Both the position numbers and the translations under genes were made by a program. Shown here piece by piece: positions 1 to 7,063 of a stretch of 9,972 nt of DNA. The number at the start of each line of letters is the position of its first letter. Position 1 is the stretch's first letter. The notes beneath the pieces are model-generated. The model ran no database searches and was not told the DNA's origin. It worked only from the letters and a program-made list of their open reading frames with translations. The DNA is from DATHZQ01 sp035458525 (GTDB lineage Bacteria > Actinomycetota > Acidimicrobiia > Spongiisociales > UBA5794), in NCBI GenBank assembly GCA_035458525.1, contig DATHZQ010000095.1, positions 1 to 9,972 on the forward strand. The letters are read 5' to 3'.

Positions 1-165
1 GGTCCGCAGATGATCCGGCGGCAATTCAACTACGACCATGACCAAGCGATCCAGTCGCTAGATCGCTTCACCGACCTGGAAGCAGATGTGATCGTTCCCG
101 GTCACGGCGAACCGTGGCGTGGCCATCCACGCGAGGCCGTGGCGCAGGCCCGGGAGGCTGGCTAG
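1..165 (+). CDS. MBL-fold metallohydrolase, C-terminal end (5' partial)
   Basis: Frame 1 is open from the first base to TAG at 163-165 and gives the last 54 residues of a protein whose start lies outside the window. The diagnostic piece is VIVPGHGEPW at about residues 30-39. The PGHG histidine (codon 103-105) is the last conserved metal-ligand motif of metallo-beta-lactamase-fold hydrolases. It is followed by the usual short terminal helix, here EAVAQAREAG. Before it, a helix with the DRF motif (residues 21-23) matches the segment that precedes the PGHG strand in this family. The family hydrolyses thioesters, lactones, phosphoesters or other substrates with one or two metal ions; too little is present to choose a substrate. 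The gene ends cleanly and no partner follows it. Confidence 0.75.
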   Translation, partial: GPQMIRRQFNYDHDQAIQSLDRFTDLEADVIVPGHGEPWRGHPREAVAQAREAG

Positions 166-758
166 CGGCGCAAGCTTCCAGCCCGATAACACCAGCTGGG
201 ATCTTCTGGTGGGCTCGTCGGCTGAACCGGCTCCCACCTCCAGCTTCGGGCAGGCTGGGGACTCGGTTCAATGGAACCGCGTGCCCCCCGCAATCGACCC
301 GCCACTAGGTCCCATCGGCGCGATGCTGGTCATTGCGGACGACCGTGCGGTATCTCATCGGGAGACCAAACCTGGATTCATATCGCAGGTGCCTCTTGAG
401 CAGCACGGCTCTACCTCCCGCCGGTCCCTGAGCGCCCGCACATATCGGTATCCCTGAGCGGGTGGTTCCTGTCAAGAGCTGTGTTGGGGCGCGTTGAGCC
501 GATCCCGGCGAGGCGGGTGGTGTTGTCTCGGATGCGCTGGGTCAGGTGTGGTGGGTCACGGGGGCCTTGCTCCGGGCACCCTGGTGAGGGTGGAGGTGGT
601 CCGGTTCGGTTGCCTGGACATCTCTTCGCCACGCACCACGGGGGTGGTGGGCATGGAGCGTTTCGGCCACAGCCGGGCTGAGCTCGATCACTTGAGTCGA
701 CCCGCCGAGTTGGGGGTCATGCCGATATACGAGCCTGCAGGCTGGCCGTGCCCGAACC
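166..758. other. Gene-poor stretch, no supported coding region
   Basis: About 590 bases between the MBL-fold gene and the transposase remnant. Open frames exist on both strands, as expected at this GC content. None has a recognisable domain, a credible Shine-Dalgarno with a start, or normal amino-acid composition: the translations are rich in Pro, Arg, Gly, His and Cys. The part from about 480 to 758 lies directly downstream of the decayed IS110-type transposase end and may be flanking element sequence, but I could not identify an element boundary or a family-typical end. No tRNA, strong terminator or riboswitch was found. Confidence 0.5.
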
Positions 759-970
759 TCACGCCACCTCCTCCACGTCGTCGTCACCGGAATGGAGGCA
801 GCGGATCTCGTGATCTCGCAGCCCGTAGTAGATGAGGTGAGGAGCTTGCGGGCGGCGGCGACCCGGCCGATGTTGCGGCCCCGTCGTTCGGCGACTCGCC
901 GATACGTGTCGCGGATCGGGGCGCCACCGTGGTAGCGGGAGACCGCTTCGATGGCGGCGCGCGCCCCGGT
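759..970 (-). pseudogene. IS110-type transposase, C-terminal remnant with frameshift
   Basis: On the minus strand, residues beginning near 964 read RAAIEAVSRYHGGAPIRDTY and continue through RGRNIGRVAAARKLLT. This resembles the C-terminal helical part of IS110-family transposases, recalled from memory. At about 836-838 the reading frame breaks: the next bases continue the family pattern (IYYGLRDHEIRCL) only in the following frame, which then ends at TGA 759-761. Restoring one C in the run ACC(C)TC at the break joins the two halves as ARKLLT-L-IYYGLRD. The simplest explanation is therefore a one-base deletion or sequencing error. The N-terminal DEDD catalytic part and most of the protein are absent upstream (970-1102), so this is a dead fragment whatever the cause of the frameshift. 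Subfamily unknown. Confidence 0.6.
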
Positions 971-1102
971 CGCTGTCTGTGCTGCCCAGGTAGGTAAATC
1001 GGAACGGAACCCGTTCGTCTTCCCCTTTGAAGGTCCCGATCCTGGCTGAACTTGAACCGCACACATCGACACATGTGACGTGGTTCGAGCCGCTTGGCCT
1101 AC

Positions 1103-2047
1103 TCAGGCTCGTAGGAGGTGACTGGTGAGGAAGCTTCGTTGCGCGTCGACAGAGGATGTGAAGTACTCGGAATCGTGATAGAGAAGTCCGAAGTGGCCGC
1201 CGCCGATTTCGACGACTTCTTGCGGCCCCGACGTTGAGGCATGCACTTGTCGGGCGATCGCAGCATCGCACCATGGCATCTCGTCTTCCTCGGCCACCAC
1301 CAGAAGAAACGGTACATCGATGTGGGGGATGCACGGTTGGGGGCTGAACGTGATGGGCGTGTCGATGACTTGCTGCGTGGCCTGATTCTGCCAACCGGTG
1401 CCAAACCTTGCCCCATAGGTTATGAACCAGTGAAACGCGGTGATCGGTGTGAGGAAGGATGGCGTGCTCAGCTGATCCGAGGAAACGACCGGCATCGGTC
1501 CGAGCACCTGCGACCCATATGAGCTGAACGTGTTGTCCAGGACGATGCCGCGGATGGTGTCGAATCGGGAGCCGTCGATATCGGGTGGTTCGAGTTCGTC
1601 GCCGAATGTAGGGACCTGCACAATCACTGCCGCTACTCGCCGGTCGACCGCAGCAACCACAGCAGCGACCCGGCCGCTCAGGCTGTCGCCCCAAACTGCT
1701 ATCGCTTCCGTGTCGATGCCGTCCGTACTGGTGAGATGGTCAATGCATGCGATGTAGTCCCGGGCTTCGGCCCACGGATTGATCTGGCGGCGCGGGTCAC
1801 CATCGGATCTGCCGAATCCGCGCGTGTCAACCAGAAGCGCAGCTACGCCGGTCTGGGCGAACGCTGCCGCGTATCGATCAGCCACCATCCCGTCGATCGT
1901 TGCGGAGAACCCATGGATCATCGCCACTGCGGGAATCTGTTCCGAACGAGATGTGGGTTCGAATAGCCAACCTCGAAGCGACACGCCATCGGACTCGACT
2001 TCGACTGGATGCCTCACGACGCCCGCTGAGCTTCTGGGCAACTCCAT
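1103..2047 (-). CDS. Alpha/beta hydrolase (serine hydrolase)
   Basis: A 314-residue cytoplasmic alpha/beta-hydrolase with no signal peptide. Visible elements in order are: an N-terminal beta sheet with a substrate-modifying strand pair (about 12-30); the oxyanion-loop motif IHGFS (44-48); the strand and turn LLVDTRGFGRSDG (71-83); the nucleophile elbow WGDSLSG with Ser122; the acid turn AEEDEMP with Asp255; and the catalytic histidine in GGGHFG, His285. The triad is complete. A cap insertion lies at about 150-235. The family hydrolyses esters, amides or peptides; the substrate cannot be read from sequence. The frame is open upstream to 2329, but ATG 2045-2047 is chosen because GGGAG (2056-2060 on the complement) lies 8 bases before it, the protein fold begins just after it, and a plausible promoter sits immediately upstream. 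Transcribed alone, towards the IS remnant. Confidence 0.88.
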   Translation of the reverse strand: MELPRSSAGVVRHPVEVESDGVSLRGWLFEPTSRSEQIPAVAMIHGFSATIDGMVADRYAAAFAQTGVAALLVDTRGFGRSDGDPRRQINPWAEARDYIACIDHLTSTDGIDTEAIAVWGDSLSGRVAAVVAAVDRRVAAVIVQVPTFGDELEPPDIDGSRFDTIRGIVLDNTFSSYGSQVLGPMPVVSSDQLSTPSFLTPITAFHWFITYGARFGTGWQNQATQQVIDTPITFSPQPCIPHIDVPFLLVVAEEDEMPWCDAAIARQVHASTSGPQEVVEIGGGHFGLLYHDSEYFTSSVDAQRSFLTSHLLRA

Positions 2048-2074
2048 CCGGACCGCTCCCTTCGATCCGCGACG

Positions 2075-2104
2075 AGCGTAGGTGGTGGCCTTGCCGCGCC
2101 GCAA
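2075..2104 (-). promoter_or_regulatory. Candidate promoter of the alpha/beta hydrolase
   Basis: On the minus strand TTGCGG (2099-2104) and TACGCT (2075-2080) are separated by 18 bases and match sigma-70/SigA-type -35 and -10 elements. A transcript starting near 2068 would have about 20 untranslated bases containing the GGGAG Shine-Dalgarno before ATG 2047. The spacing fits well, but the hexamers are only moderately close to consensus and the call rests on reading alone. Confidence 0.4.
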
Positions 2105-2240
2105 CCGGACAGTCGAGACGAGTTTCGGGCCGGTTGAGTACACCGATACTGGCCACGGCCCATGCGTCCTCGTGAGCCACGACATCTTCAAGGGCTGTGA
2201 CGGGGGCCAGCGGGTTGGCGGGCTGCACGGGATGTCGTAA

Positions 2241-2486
2241 TCGAGCACCGATGCCTTCTTGTCGAACCCCGAGATCAGCGATTCTCCCCTTGAGAGGATC
2301 GACATCCCTTGTGTGATCATCCACTCCAAGGATGATCCCCTCGCTTCCTACGAAGCGGCGGGAAGAGCAGCCGCACGCATCCAGGGGGCAACCCGCGTTG
2401 GCTTGAGATCCGGCGGACACCTGGCGCTTGGGCAGACAGAGATCGTGCACGGTGCCGTTGCACCATTCCTCCAGGACACGGGGTAA
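2241..2486 (+). pseudogene. Alpha/beta hydrolase, orphan C-terminal fragment
   Basis: The frame after TAA 2238-2240 encodes about 81 residues ending at TAA 2484-2486. It contains the last third of an alpha/beta hydrolase: the strand IDIPCVIIHSKDDPLASYE with the catalytic acid turn (the KDD aspartates), then a helix with AAGRAAARIQGA, and the strand plus catalytic histidine in SGGHLALG, followed by a terminal helix. The oxyanion loop, nucleophile elbow and cap are missing, so it cannot be an active hydrolase. Family-like residues (STDAFLSNPEI) run right up to the stop at 2238. This suggests the gene once continued upstream and was lost by point mutation plus deletion. Possible starts such as TTG 2259 exist but are unlikely to matter. 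It is not a copy of the neighbouring minus-strand hydrolase, whose C-terminus differs. Confidence 0.65.
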
Positions 2487-2750
2487 GCCTTCGCATGTCA
2501 AGGATCGTCGTCGCGGTCTGAGCCGCGTCGATGTCAGCCGACCGCGCTCGTAACGAGAAGCGAGGCCTCCAGGAACATTGATTGACCGTGGCACACGCCA
2601 TGCTGGCTTTGCATGAGGTTGCGAACCGATTCGGCCTGGTGGCTCTTTCGCCTCCAGGAGATCTAGAGATCCGACCAAGCCGACTCGGCCGCCGCCGTGG
2701 CGACAACCCCTCTCTGGATATCGGCCGCTGCACCGACCGGGCGGATTGTG

Positions 2751-3275
2751 TCAGCCTTTGCCCCGGTCGGAGGCGTCGTGGGCGATCCACCCCTCTCTCT
2801 CGAGCAGCGTTCGGCCCGGGGCATCGGGGAACAGGAACGTCGTGAACGTGAGGTCGAATGCACCAGATGCCGACGCAAAACGACCGGTCCCGCCGACGAT
2901 TACAGCGGTTCCAGAGCCTAGGAAGCCCTCGGGAACGAGGACGGCCGATCTGGAGTACTCGATGTCGATGCTGTCGTCATTCGCGCCAACGTAGGTCCCG
3001 AATCCATCGGTGATCTCCAGGGTGGCGAAGTTGCTGCACTGGACGCCGCTGATCTCGACCTGGCCGAGATGGGGGAGATTGCCGGTGCCGGCTTGGCCGC
3101 CGTAGACGAACCCGTCAGGGCAATCGAACGTTGCGTCGGTGCCGGCGAAGTCGAGGCTGACGTTGCACGGCCGCGCCTTCTCGGCGCCAGGATCTGCCGT
3201 GGCCGGTGCGATGAAGGTTGCCGCCGTCACGAATACAACGATGATCGAGAGGATGCCAAAGCGTCTGTATGTCAT
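2751..3275 (-). CDS. Small secreted protein, probable beta-barrel-like fold
   Basis: A 174-residue protein with a clear Sec signal peptide: basic MTYRR, a hydrophobic core at residues 7-23, and an ATA-D cleavage site near 27/28. The mature part (about 147 residues) is rich in Gly, Thr, Phe and Asp with alternating hydrophobic strands. It has three cysteines (37, 52, 80) and the motif GGTGRFASASG at 128-138. A G-T-G-x-F-x-x-A-x-G turn of this kind occurs in allene-oxide-cyclase-like and dirigent-type small beta barrels and in various uncharacterised secreted actinobacterial proteins, so the fold is inference and no activity can be assigned. ATG 3273-3275 is chosen because GGAGGT lies 7 bases upstream and the signal peptide starts there; the longer open frame to 3497 has no such support. 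It is divergent from the large haem dioxygenase gene. Confidence 0.78.
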   Translation of the reverse strand: MTYRRFGILSIIVVFVTAATFIAPATADPGAEKARPCNVSLDFAGTDATFDCPDGFVYGGQAGTGNLPHLGQVEISGVQCSNFATLEITDGFGTYVGANDDSIDIEYSRSAVLVPEGFLGSGTAVIVGGTGRFASASGAFDLTFTTFLFPDAPGRTLLEREGWIAHDASDRGKG

Positions 3276-3495
3276 CACCGCCACCTCCGTACTCCACTCG
3301 CCACCGCGGCGGGTTCTAGCCGACCATCGCATCACGCGGCGCCACCGCTCGGCCACCCACCGATCTGCCCTCTCGCATCTCGCCGAAGCCCGATTGCGAC
3401 GTGGAGCCATCAGCCCCTCAGCCCCGCCCCGAATCCACAGTGCGTAGGGTTCGTGTGGCGGGTGATTCGATCTGCGATTGCTGCGAAGGGACGAC
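3276..3495. promoter_or_regulatory. Divergent intergenic region with both ribosome binding sites
   Basis: 220 bases separate two outward-facing genes and must carry both promoters unless transcription comes from farther away. Seen directly: GGAGGT on the minus strand 7 bases before ATG 3275, and GAAGGGA 4 bases before ATG 3496. TAGGGT at 3447-3452 is a possible plus-strand -10 element (TAnnnT), but no good -35 is seen. I found no clear operator palindrome. A long minus-strand frame crosses this region but has no start signal. Confidence 0.4.
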
Positions 3496-6400
3496 ATGGC
3501 GACACCGATTGACCAGGAGCCGGGCGGGGGAGAGCAGGCACGCAGCGAAGCGCTGCGAATGCTGGCGAATAGGGACTTTGCTGGAGCGGCCCAGCGGCTG
3601 GCCGATACGGCGGCGGAAGCTCCCAGTGGGGAAATCGAGGCCCTGCTGGGGTTGGCCCACTTCCACCTCGAGCACTACGACCAGGCTGCGACCCACTATG
3701 CCGCAGCCCTCGAGCTGAATGGAGATCGCTCCGACTGGGAGCAGATGGTCCTCGCAAGCCGGGCCAACGCCGAGGCTGACATCGCTCTTGTCGTGCCACC
3801 TCTCCACTACTTCGATCGCGACGACTTGCTGGGTCCGCCACCGATGCCGGCGCTTCCCGAGCCGCCGAAGCCTCGCCGGCGGCTCAGCCTTCGCCGACGG
3901 GTCCGCTATCTCCTGGGGCACGCCGTCGGCAGCGTGGGCGGCGCCATCTTCGACCTGCTCATCGACACCCTGGGGCGGCGCTACCGAGGCGAGGTGTGGA
4001 CGAACTGGTACCGAAAGCGGCTGTACCATGGGATCCTGACGCTCGGGTACATGCGCGAGAAGCTCAACCGGGACAATCTCAAGTCGACGTATCCGCCCGG
4101 AGCCCGGATCGGATTCCAACCCGACGGACTCACGCCGCCGCCCGGTATCACCCACTTCCGCACCGCCGACGGCAGCTGGAACAACCTCGACGACCCGAAG
4201 GAGGGCGCCGCCGGCACCCGCTTCCCTCGCAACGTAGCCAACTCGGCGATCACGCCGGCGCGCGACGACGAGTTGCTGACTCCCAACCCCCGCCTGATCA
4301 GCCGCAAGCTGCTCACCAGGGGCGACGAGATGCAGGAGGTGCCGTTCCTCAATCTGCTGGCCGCCTCGTGGATCCAGTTCCAGAACCACGACTGGATCAC
4401 CCACGGCGAGAACCTCAGCACTGAGATCATCGAGATCCCCCTCGCCGAAGACGACCCTGCCCGCAGCAGGTATAGGCAGAGCAACATGTTCGTCGGCCGG
4501 ACCCAGCCCGATCCGACTCGTCAGGATTCGCGTGAAGAGACGCCGATCACCTTCATCAACGAGGTCACCCACTGGTGGGACGGCTCCCAGATCTACGGCA
4601 GTGACCAGCAGACGCAGGATCGGCTGCGGAGCGGAGTCGACGGCAAGCTGCGGCTCGATCCGGACGGCACATTGCCGCTCGATGCCAACGGGGTCGAGGA
4701 CAGCGGCATGGTCCGCAATTGGTGGGTGGGGTTGTCCATGCTCCATGACCTGTTCGCCAGGGAGCACAATGCAATCTGTGACCACCTCAAAGGGCACCAT
4801 CCCGATTGGGACGACAACCGCCTCTTCAACGTCGCCCGACTGGTGAATGCGGCGGTGATGGCGAAGATCCACTCGATCGAATGGACTCCGGCCATCTTGC
4901 CGAATCGAAGCCTGGAGCTTGGTCTCAACTCGAACTGGTACGGGATGCTCACGTACCGGTTCCGCAAGGGCGCCGAACGTAAGACCGTCGCCAACTTCAA
5001 CATCGCCAATCCTGAACTCGGCGGCCTCGTGGGCAACCACATCAACAAGCACGGAGCCCCTTTTGGCCTCACCGAGGAGTTCGTCGAGGTCTACCGGCTC
5101 CACTCGCTGCTGCCCGAGTTCCTGCGATTGCGCAACCACGCGACGGATGAGGAGCTCGAGGACGTCCCCTTTGCCGCCACTCGCCAAGCGGGGTCACCCA
5201 AGGTGGTCGAACGCATCGGAATGGCCGACCTCTTCTACTCGTTCGGCAACCAACATCCAGGCCAGCTCGTGCTCAACAACTATCCCCGCTTCATGCAGGA
5301 GCTGAGTGTCCCGGGCAACCCGGTGTTCGACCTCGGCGCCGTCGACATCCTGCGGGCCCGGGAACGCGGCGTGCCCCGCTACAACGAGTTCCGACGCCAG
5401 CTCGGCCTCAACCCGATCCGGACCTTCGAGGACCTGACCGACGACGCCGACACGGTGGCCCGTATCAAGGAGGTCTACGGCGACGACGTCGAGCAGCTCG
5501 ACCTCATGGTGGGCACGCTCGCCGAAGGCCACCGGCCGACGGGCTTTGGATTCGGCGAGACGATGTTCCAGATCTTCATCCTCAACGCCAGTCGCCGGCT
5601 CCAGGCAGACCGCTTCTACACCGACGACTACCGCCCCGAGGTGTACACGCAGGAAGGCATGGATTGGGTCGACGACGCCACCCTCAAGAAGGTCATCCTC
5701 CGCCACTTCCCTGAACTCGCGAAGACGGGATTGGGCAACATCGCCAACGCCTTCGAGCCGTGGGACACCGAAGCGGAGCTCGATCCCGCCCGGCACCCGC
5801 TGCGGGAGTTCGACCCGGACCTCAGGCGGGAGCCGTGGAAGGGAGACGCGGCGCACGACCCTACCGGCGGTCGCACCTTGACGGCGCATCCGCTGGAGCA
5901 GCTCGAGCGCGCCGACCTCCCGGCCGAGCGCCGGCTCGTCCAATCTTTCATCCAGGACTTCGAGGGGCTGGCATCCGCAGTCAGCGACCAACACGAAAGT
6001 CCGGAGCACAAGGGCAAACGGCTGCGGCCCCAGCACGCCAAGATCATCGCCGGCGTCACGGGCGCACGGTTCGAGATTGCAGACACTTCCGCCGCCGAAC
6101 GGATGCGCGCCGGCTTCTTCCAGCCGGGTGCGAGCTTCCCTGCCACCGTTCGCCTCTCCAACGCCTCCGGCGTGTGGAAGGAGGACGACAGCGGCGATCT
6201 ACACGGCCTCGCCGTGCGGCTGCACCTCGGCGACGGACGCGAGCACGACCTGCTGGCAACCAACGCCGCCGTGCACCATGCCGACACCGCCAAGCAAGCC
6301 ATGGTGTCGGTCGTTGCAGGAATGCGGGGTGGCTTGGGTGCGGTGTGGTACTTCCTGCGCCATCGCGAGCTCAGCTTCCTGCGCATCGCTCGCACCACGA

Positions 6401-6864
6401 AACGACAGATGCGGCAGCCCGTTGCCGACCTCGCCAGCGAGACGTTCTGGAGCCGTGCGCCGTATGCGTTCGGCCCGGGCAATGGCGGCGTGGTGAAGTT
6501 CCGGTTTGCTCCGCGGACTCCCAAGCCACGCGGCGGTCGGGACGAATCCGATCTCACCCAGACGTTCAGCGAGACGGTGCGGAGCCAGGATGTCGTGTGG
6601 GACTTCGACGTGCAGTTCTACATGGACCCCGAACGCACGCCGATCGAGAAGGGAACCGCAGACTGGGACGAAGCGGGGGCAGTTTGGGAGAACGTTGGCA
6701 CGTTGACGATCCCGCAAGGCGACATCGCGCCGACCAGTGCAGAGGTGGACGAACTCGCCTTCAGCCCCTGGAACCTTGGATCGGATGAAATCCGCCCGCT
6801 CGGCGCCCTGAACCGAATCCGCAACCCGCTCTACTACACCACACAGTCGTCCCGGGAGACGTAG
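3496..6864 (+). CDS. TPR / fatty-acid alpha-dioxygenase / catalase-fold fusion protein
   Basis: 1122 residues in three parts. Residues about 15-100 form TPR-like helix pairs (FHLEHYDQAATHYAAALEL), then a Pro- and Arg-rich linker (about 112-135). Residues about 136-757 match plant-type alpha-dioxygenase throughout: distal His298 in FQNHDW, the carboxylate-binding pair His459/Thr464 in IHSIEWT, catalytic Tyr533 and proximal haem His536 in VYRLHSLLP, RYNEFRR, and the Arg700/Arg701 region of SRRLQADRF. Family enzymes add O2 to C2 of fatty acids, giving 2-hydroperoxides that can lose CO2 to yield an aldehyde one carbon shorter. Residues about 795-1122 are a catalase-fold domain: distal His847 (QHAK), Arg886 in RLSN, Asn923, and R1109-x3-Y1113-x2-T1116-x3-R1120, the proximal haem signature of catalases. 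It stops two residues later, as in small catalase-related hydroperoxide enzymes. No signal peptide; cytoplasmic or membrane-peripheral. ATG 3496 follows GAAGGGA; TTG 3478 is less likely. Fusion chemistry is inference; both haem centres are clear. Confidence 0.93.
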   Translation: MATPIDQEPGGGEQARSEALRMLANRDFAGAAQRLADTAAEAPSGEIEALLGLAHFHLEHYDQAATHYAAALELNGDRSDWEQMVLASRANAEADIALVVPPLHYFDRDDLLGPPPMPALPEPPKPRRRLSLRRRVRYLLGHAVGSVGGAIFDLLIDTLGRRYRGEVWTNWYRKRLYHGILTLGYMREKLNRDNLKSTYPPGARIGFQPDGLTPPPGITHFRTADGSWNNLDDPKEGAAGTRFPRNVANSAITPARDDELLTPNPRLISRKLLTRGDEMQEVPFLNLLAASWIQFQNHDWITHGENLSTEIIEIPLAEDDPARSRYRQSNMFVGRTQPDPTRQDSREETPITFINEVTHWWDGSQIYGSDQQTQDRLRSGVDGKLRLDPDGTLPLDANGVEDSGMVRNWWVGLSMLHDLFAREHNAICDHLKGHHPDWDDNRLFNVARLVNAAVMAKIHSIEWTPAILPNRSLELGLNSNWYGMLTYRFRKGAERKTVANFNIANPELGGLVGNHINKHGAPFGLTEEFVEVYRLHSLLPEFLRLRNHATDEELEDVPFAATRQAGSPKVVERIGMADLFYSFGNQHPGQLVLNNYPRFMQELSVPGNPVFDLGAVDILRARERGVPRYNEFRRQLGLNPIRTFEDLTDDADTVARIKEVYGDDVEQLDLMVGTLAEGHRPTGFGFGETMFQIFILNASRRLQADRFYTDDYRPEVYTQEGMDWVDDATLKKVILRHFPELAKTGLGNIANAFEPWDTEAELDPARHPLREFDPDLRREPWKGDAAHDPTGGRTLTAHPLEQLERADLPAERRLVQSFIQDFEGLASAVSDQHESPEHKGKRLRPQHAKIIAGVTGARFEIADTSAAERMRAGFFQPGASFPATVRLSNASGVWKEDDSGDLHGLAVRLHLGDGREHDLLATNAAVHHADTAKQAMVSVVAGMRGGLGAVWYFLRHRELSFLRIARTTKRQMRQPVADLASETFWSRAPYAFGPGNGGVVKFRFAPRTPKPRGGRDESDLTQTFSETVRSQDVVWDFDVQFYMDPERTPIEKGTADWDEAGAVWENVGTLTIPQGDIAPTSAEVDELAFSPWNLGSDEIRPLGALNRIRNPLYYTTQSSRET

Positions 6865-6935
6865 CGCGTGGATCGCGCCGTGGGCGCTTGGGCCAATCCG
6901 TCGCCAGTGATTCGGACCAAGTGTTGGCGGGCAGG

Positions 6936-6957
6936 GGAGCGCGTCATGAGGCGCTCC
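6936..6957 (+). terminator. Candidate terminator hairpin after the dioxygenase gene
   Basis: GGAGCGC (6936-6942) and GCGCTCC (6951-6957) form a perfect 7-bp stem with an 8-base loop, 71 bases after the stop codon of the dioxygenase gene. The loop itself contains the palindrome TCATGA. No T tract follows, so it would not be a classical intrinsic terminator. T-less hairpins are common at gene ends in actinobacteria. It could equally be a regulatory stem. Confidence 0.35.
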
Positions 6958-7036
6958 GTCGCGACGGCCTTGCGGTCCGATTGCTGAGATGCGCCGATGT
7001 CCACGCACACCGTGTCTTCGGGATCGGGACGCAGGA

Positions 7037-7063
7037 CTCGAATCCGAGAACCTCGATTCCGAG
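7037..7063. repeat. Two 12-bp imperfect-palindrome repeats
   Basis: CTCGAATCCGAG (7037-7048) and CTCGATTCCGAG (7052-7063) differ at one base and are spaced 15 bases start to start. Each is close to a palindrome, and the second sits in a perfect 6-bp stem, ACCTCG/CGAGGT (7050-7065), with a 4-base loop. Tandem near-palindromes could be operator half-sites or simply RNA hairpins. No regulator gene is nearby and function is unknown. Confidence 0.35.

Noticed and set aside
759..1694. 311-residue minus-strand open frame overlapping the alpha/beta hydrolase
   Set aside because: Most of it is an out-of-frame shadow of the hydrolase with Arg/His/Pro-rich sequence. Only its last part (759-835) is meaningful, as the frameshifted end of the transposase remnant.
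2048..2329. N-terminal extension of the alpha/beta hydrolase to 2329
   Set aside because: The extra 94 residues look non-coding, overlap the plus-strand hydrolase fragment, and lack a Shine-Dalgarno. ATG 2047 has a good one and begins where the fold begins.
1878..2678. 266-residue minus-strand open frame
   Set aside because: It overlaps the hydrolase start in another frame and runs antisense to the orphan hydrolase fragment. No domain or start signal is visible.
3276..3497. 74-residue N-terminal extension of the secreted protein
   Set aside because: It would bury the signal peptide inside the protein; ATG 3275 has GGAGGT at ideal spacing.
3418..5187. 589-residue minus-strand open frame opposite the dioxygenase gene
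   Set aside because: It is antisense to a gene whose protein matches a known family over its full length. Its Val/Glu/Arg-rich translation has no domain, and long antisense frames are common at this GC content.
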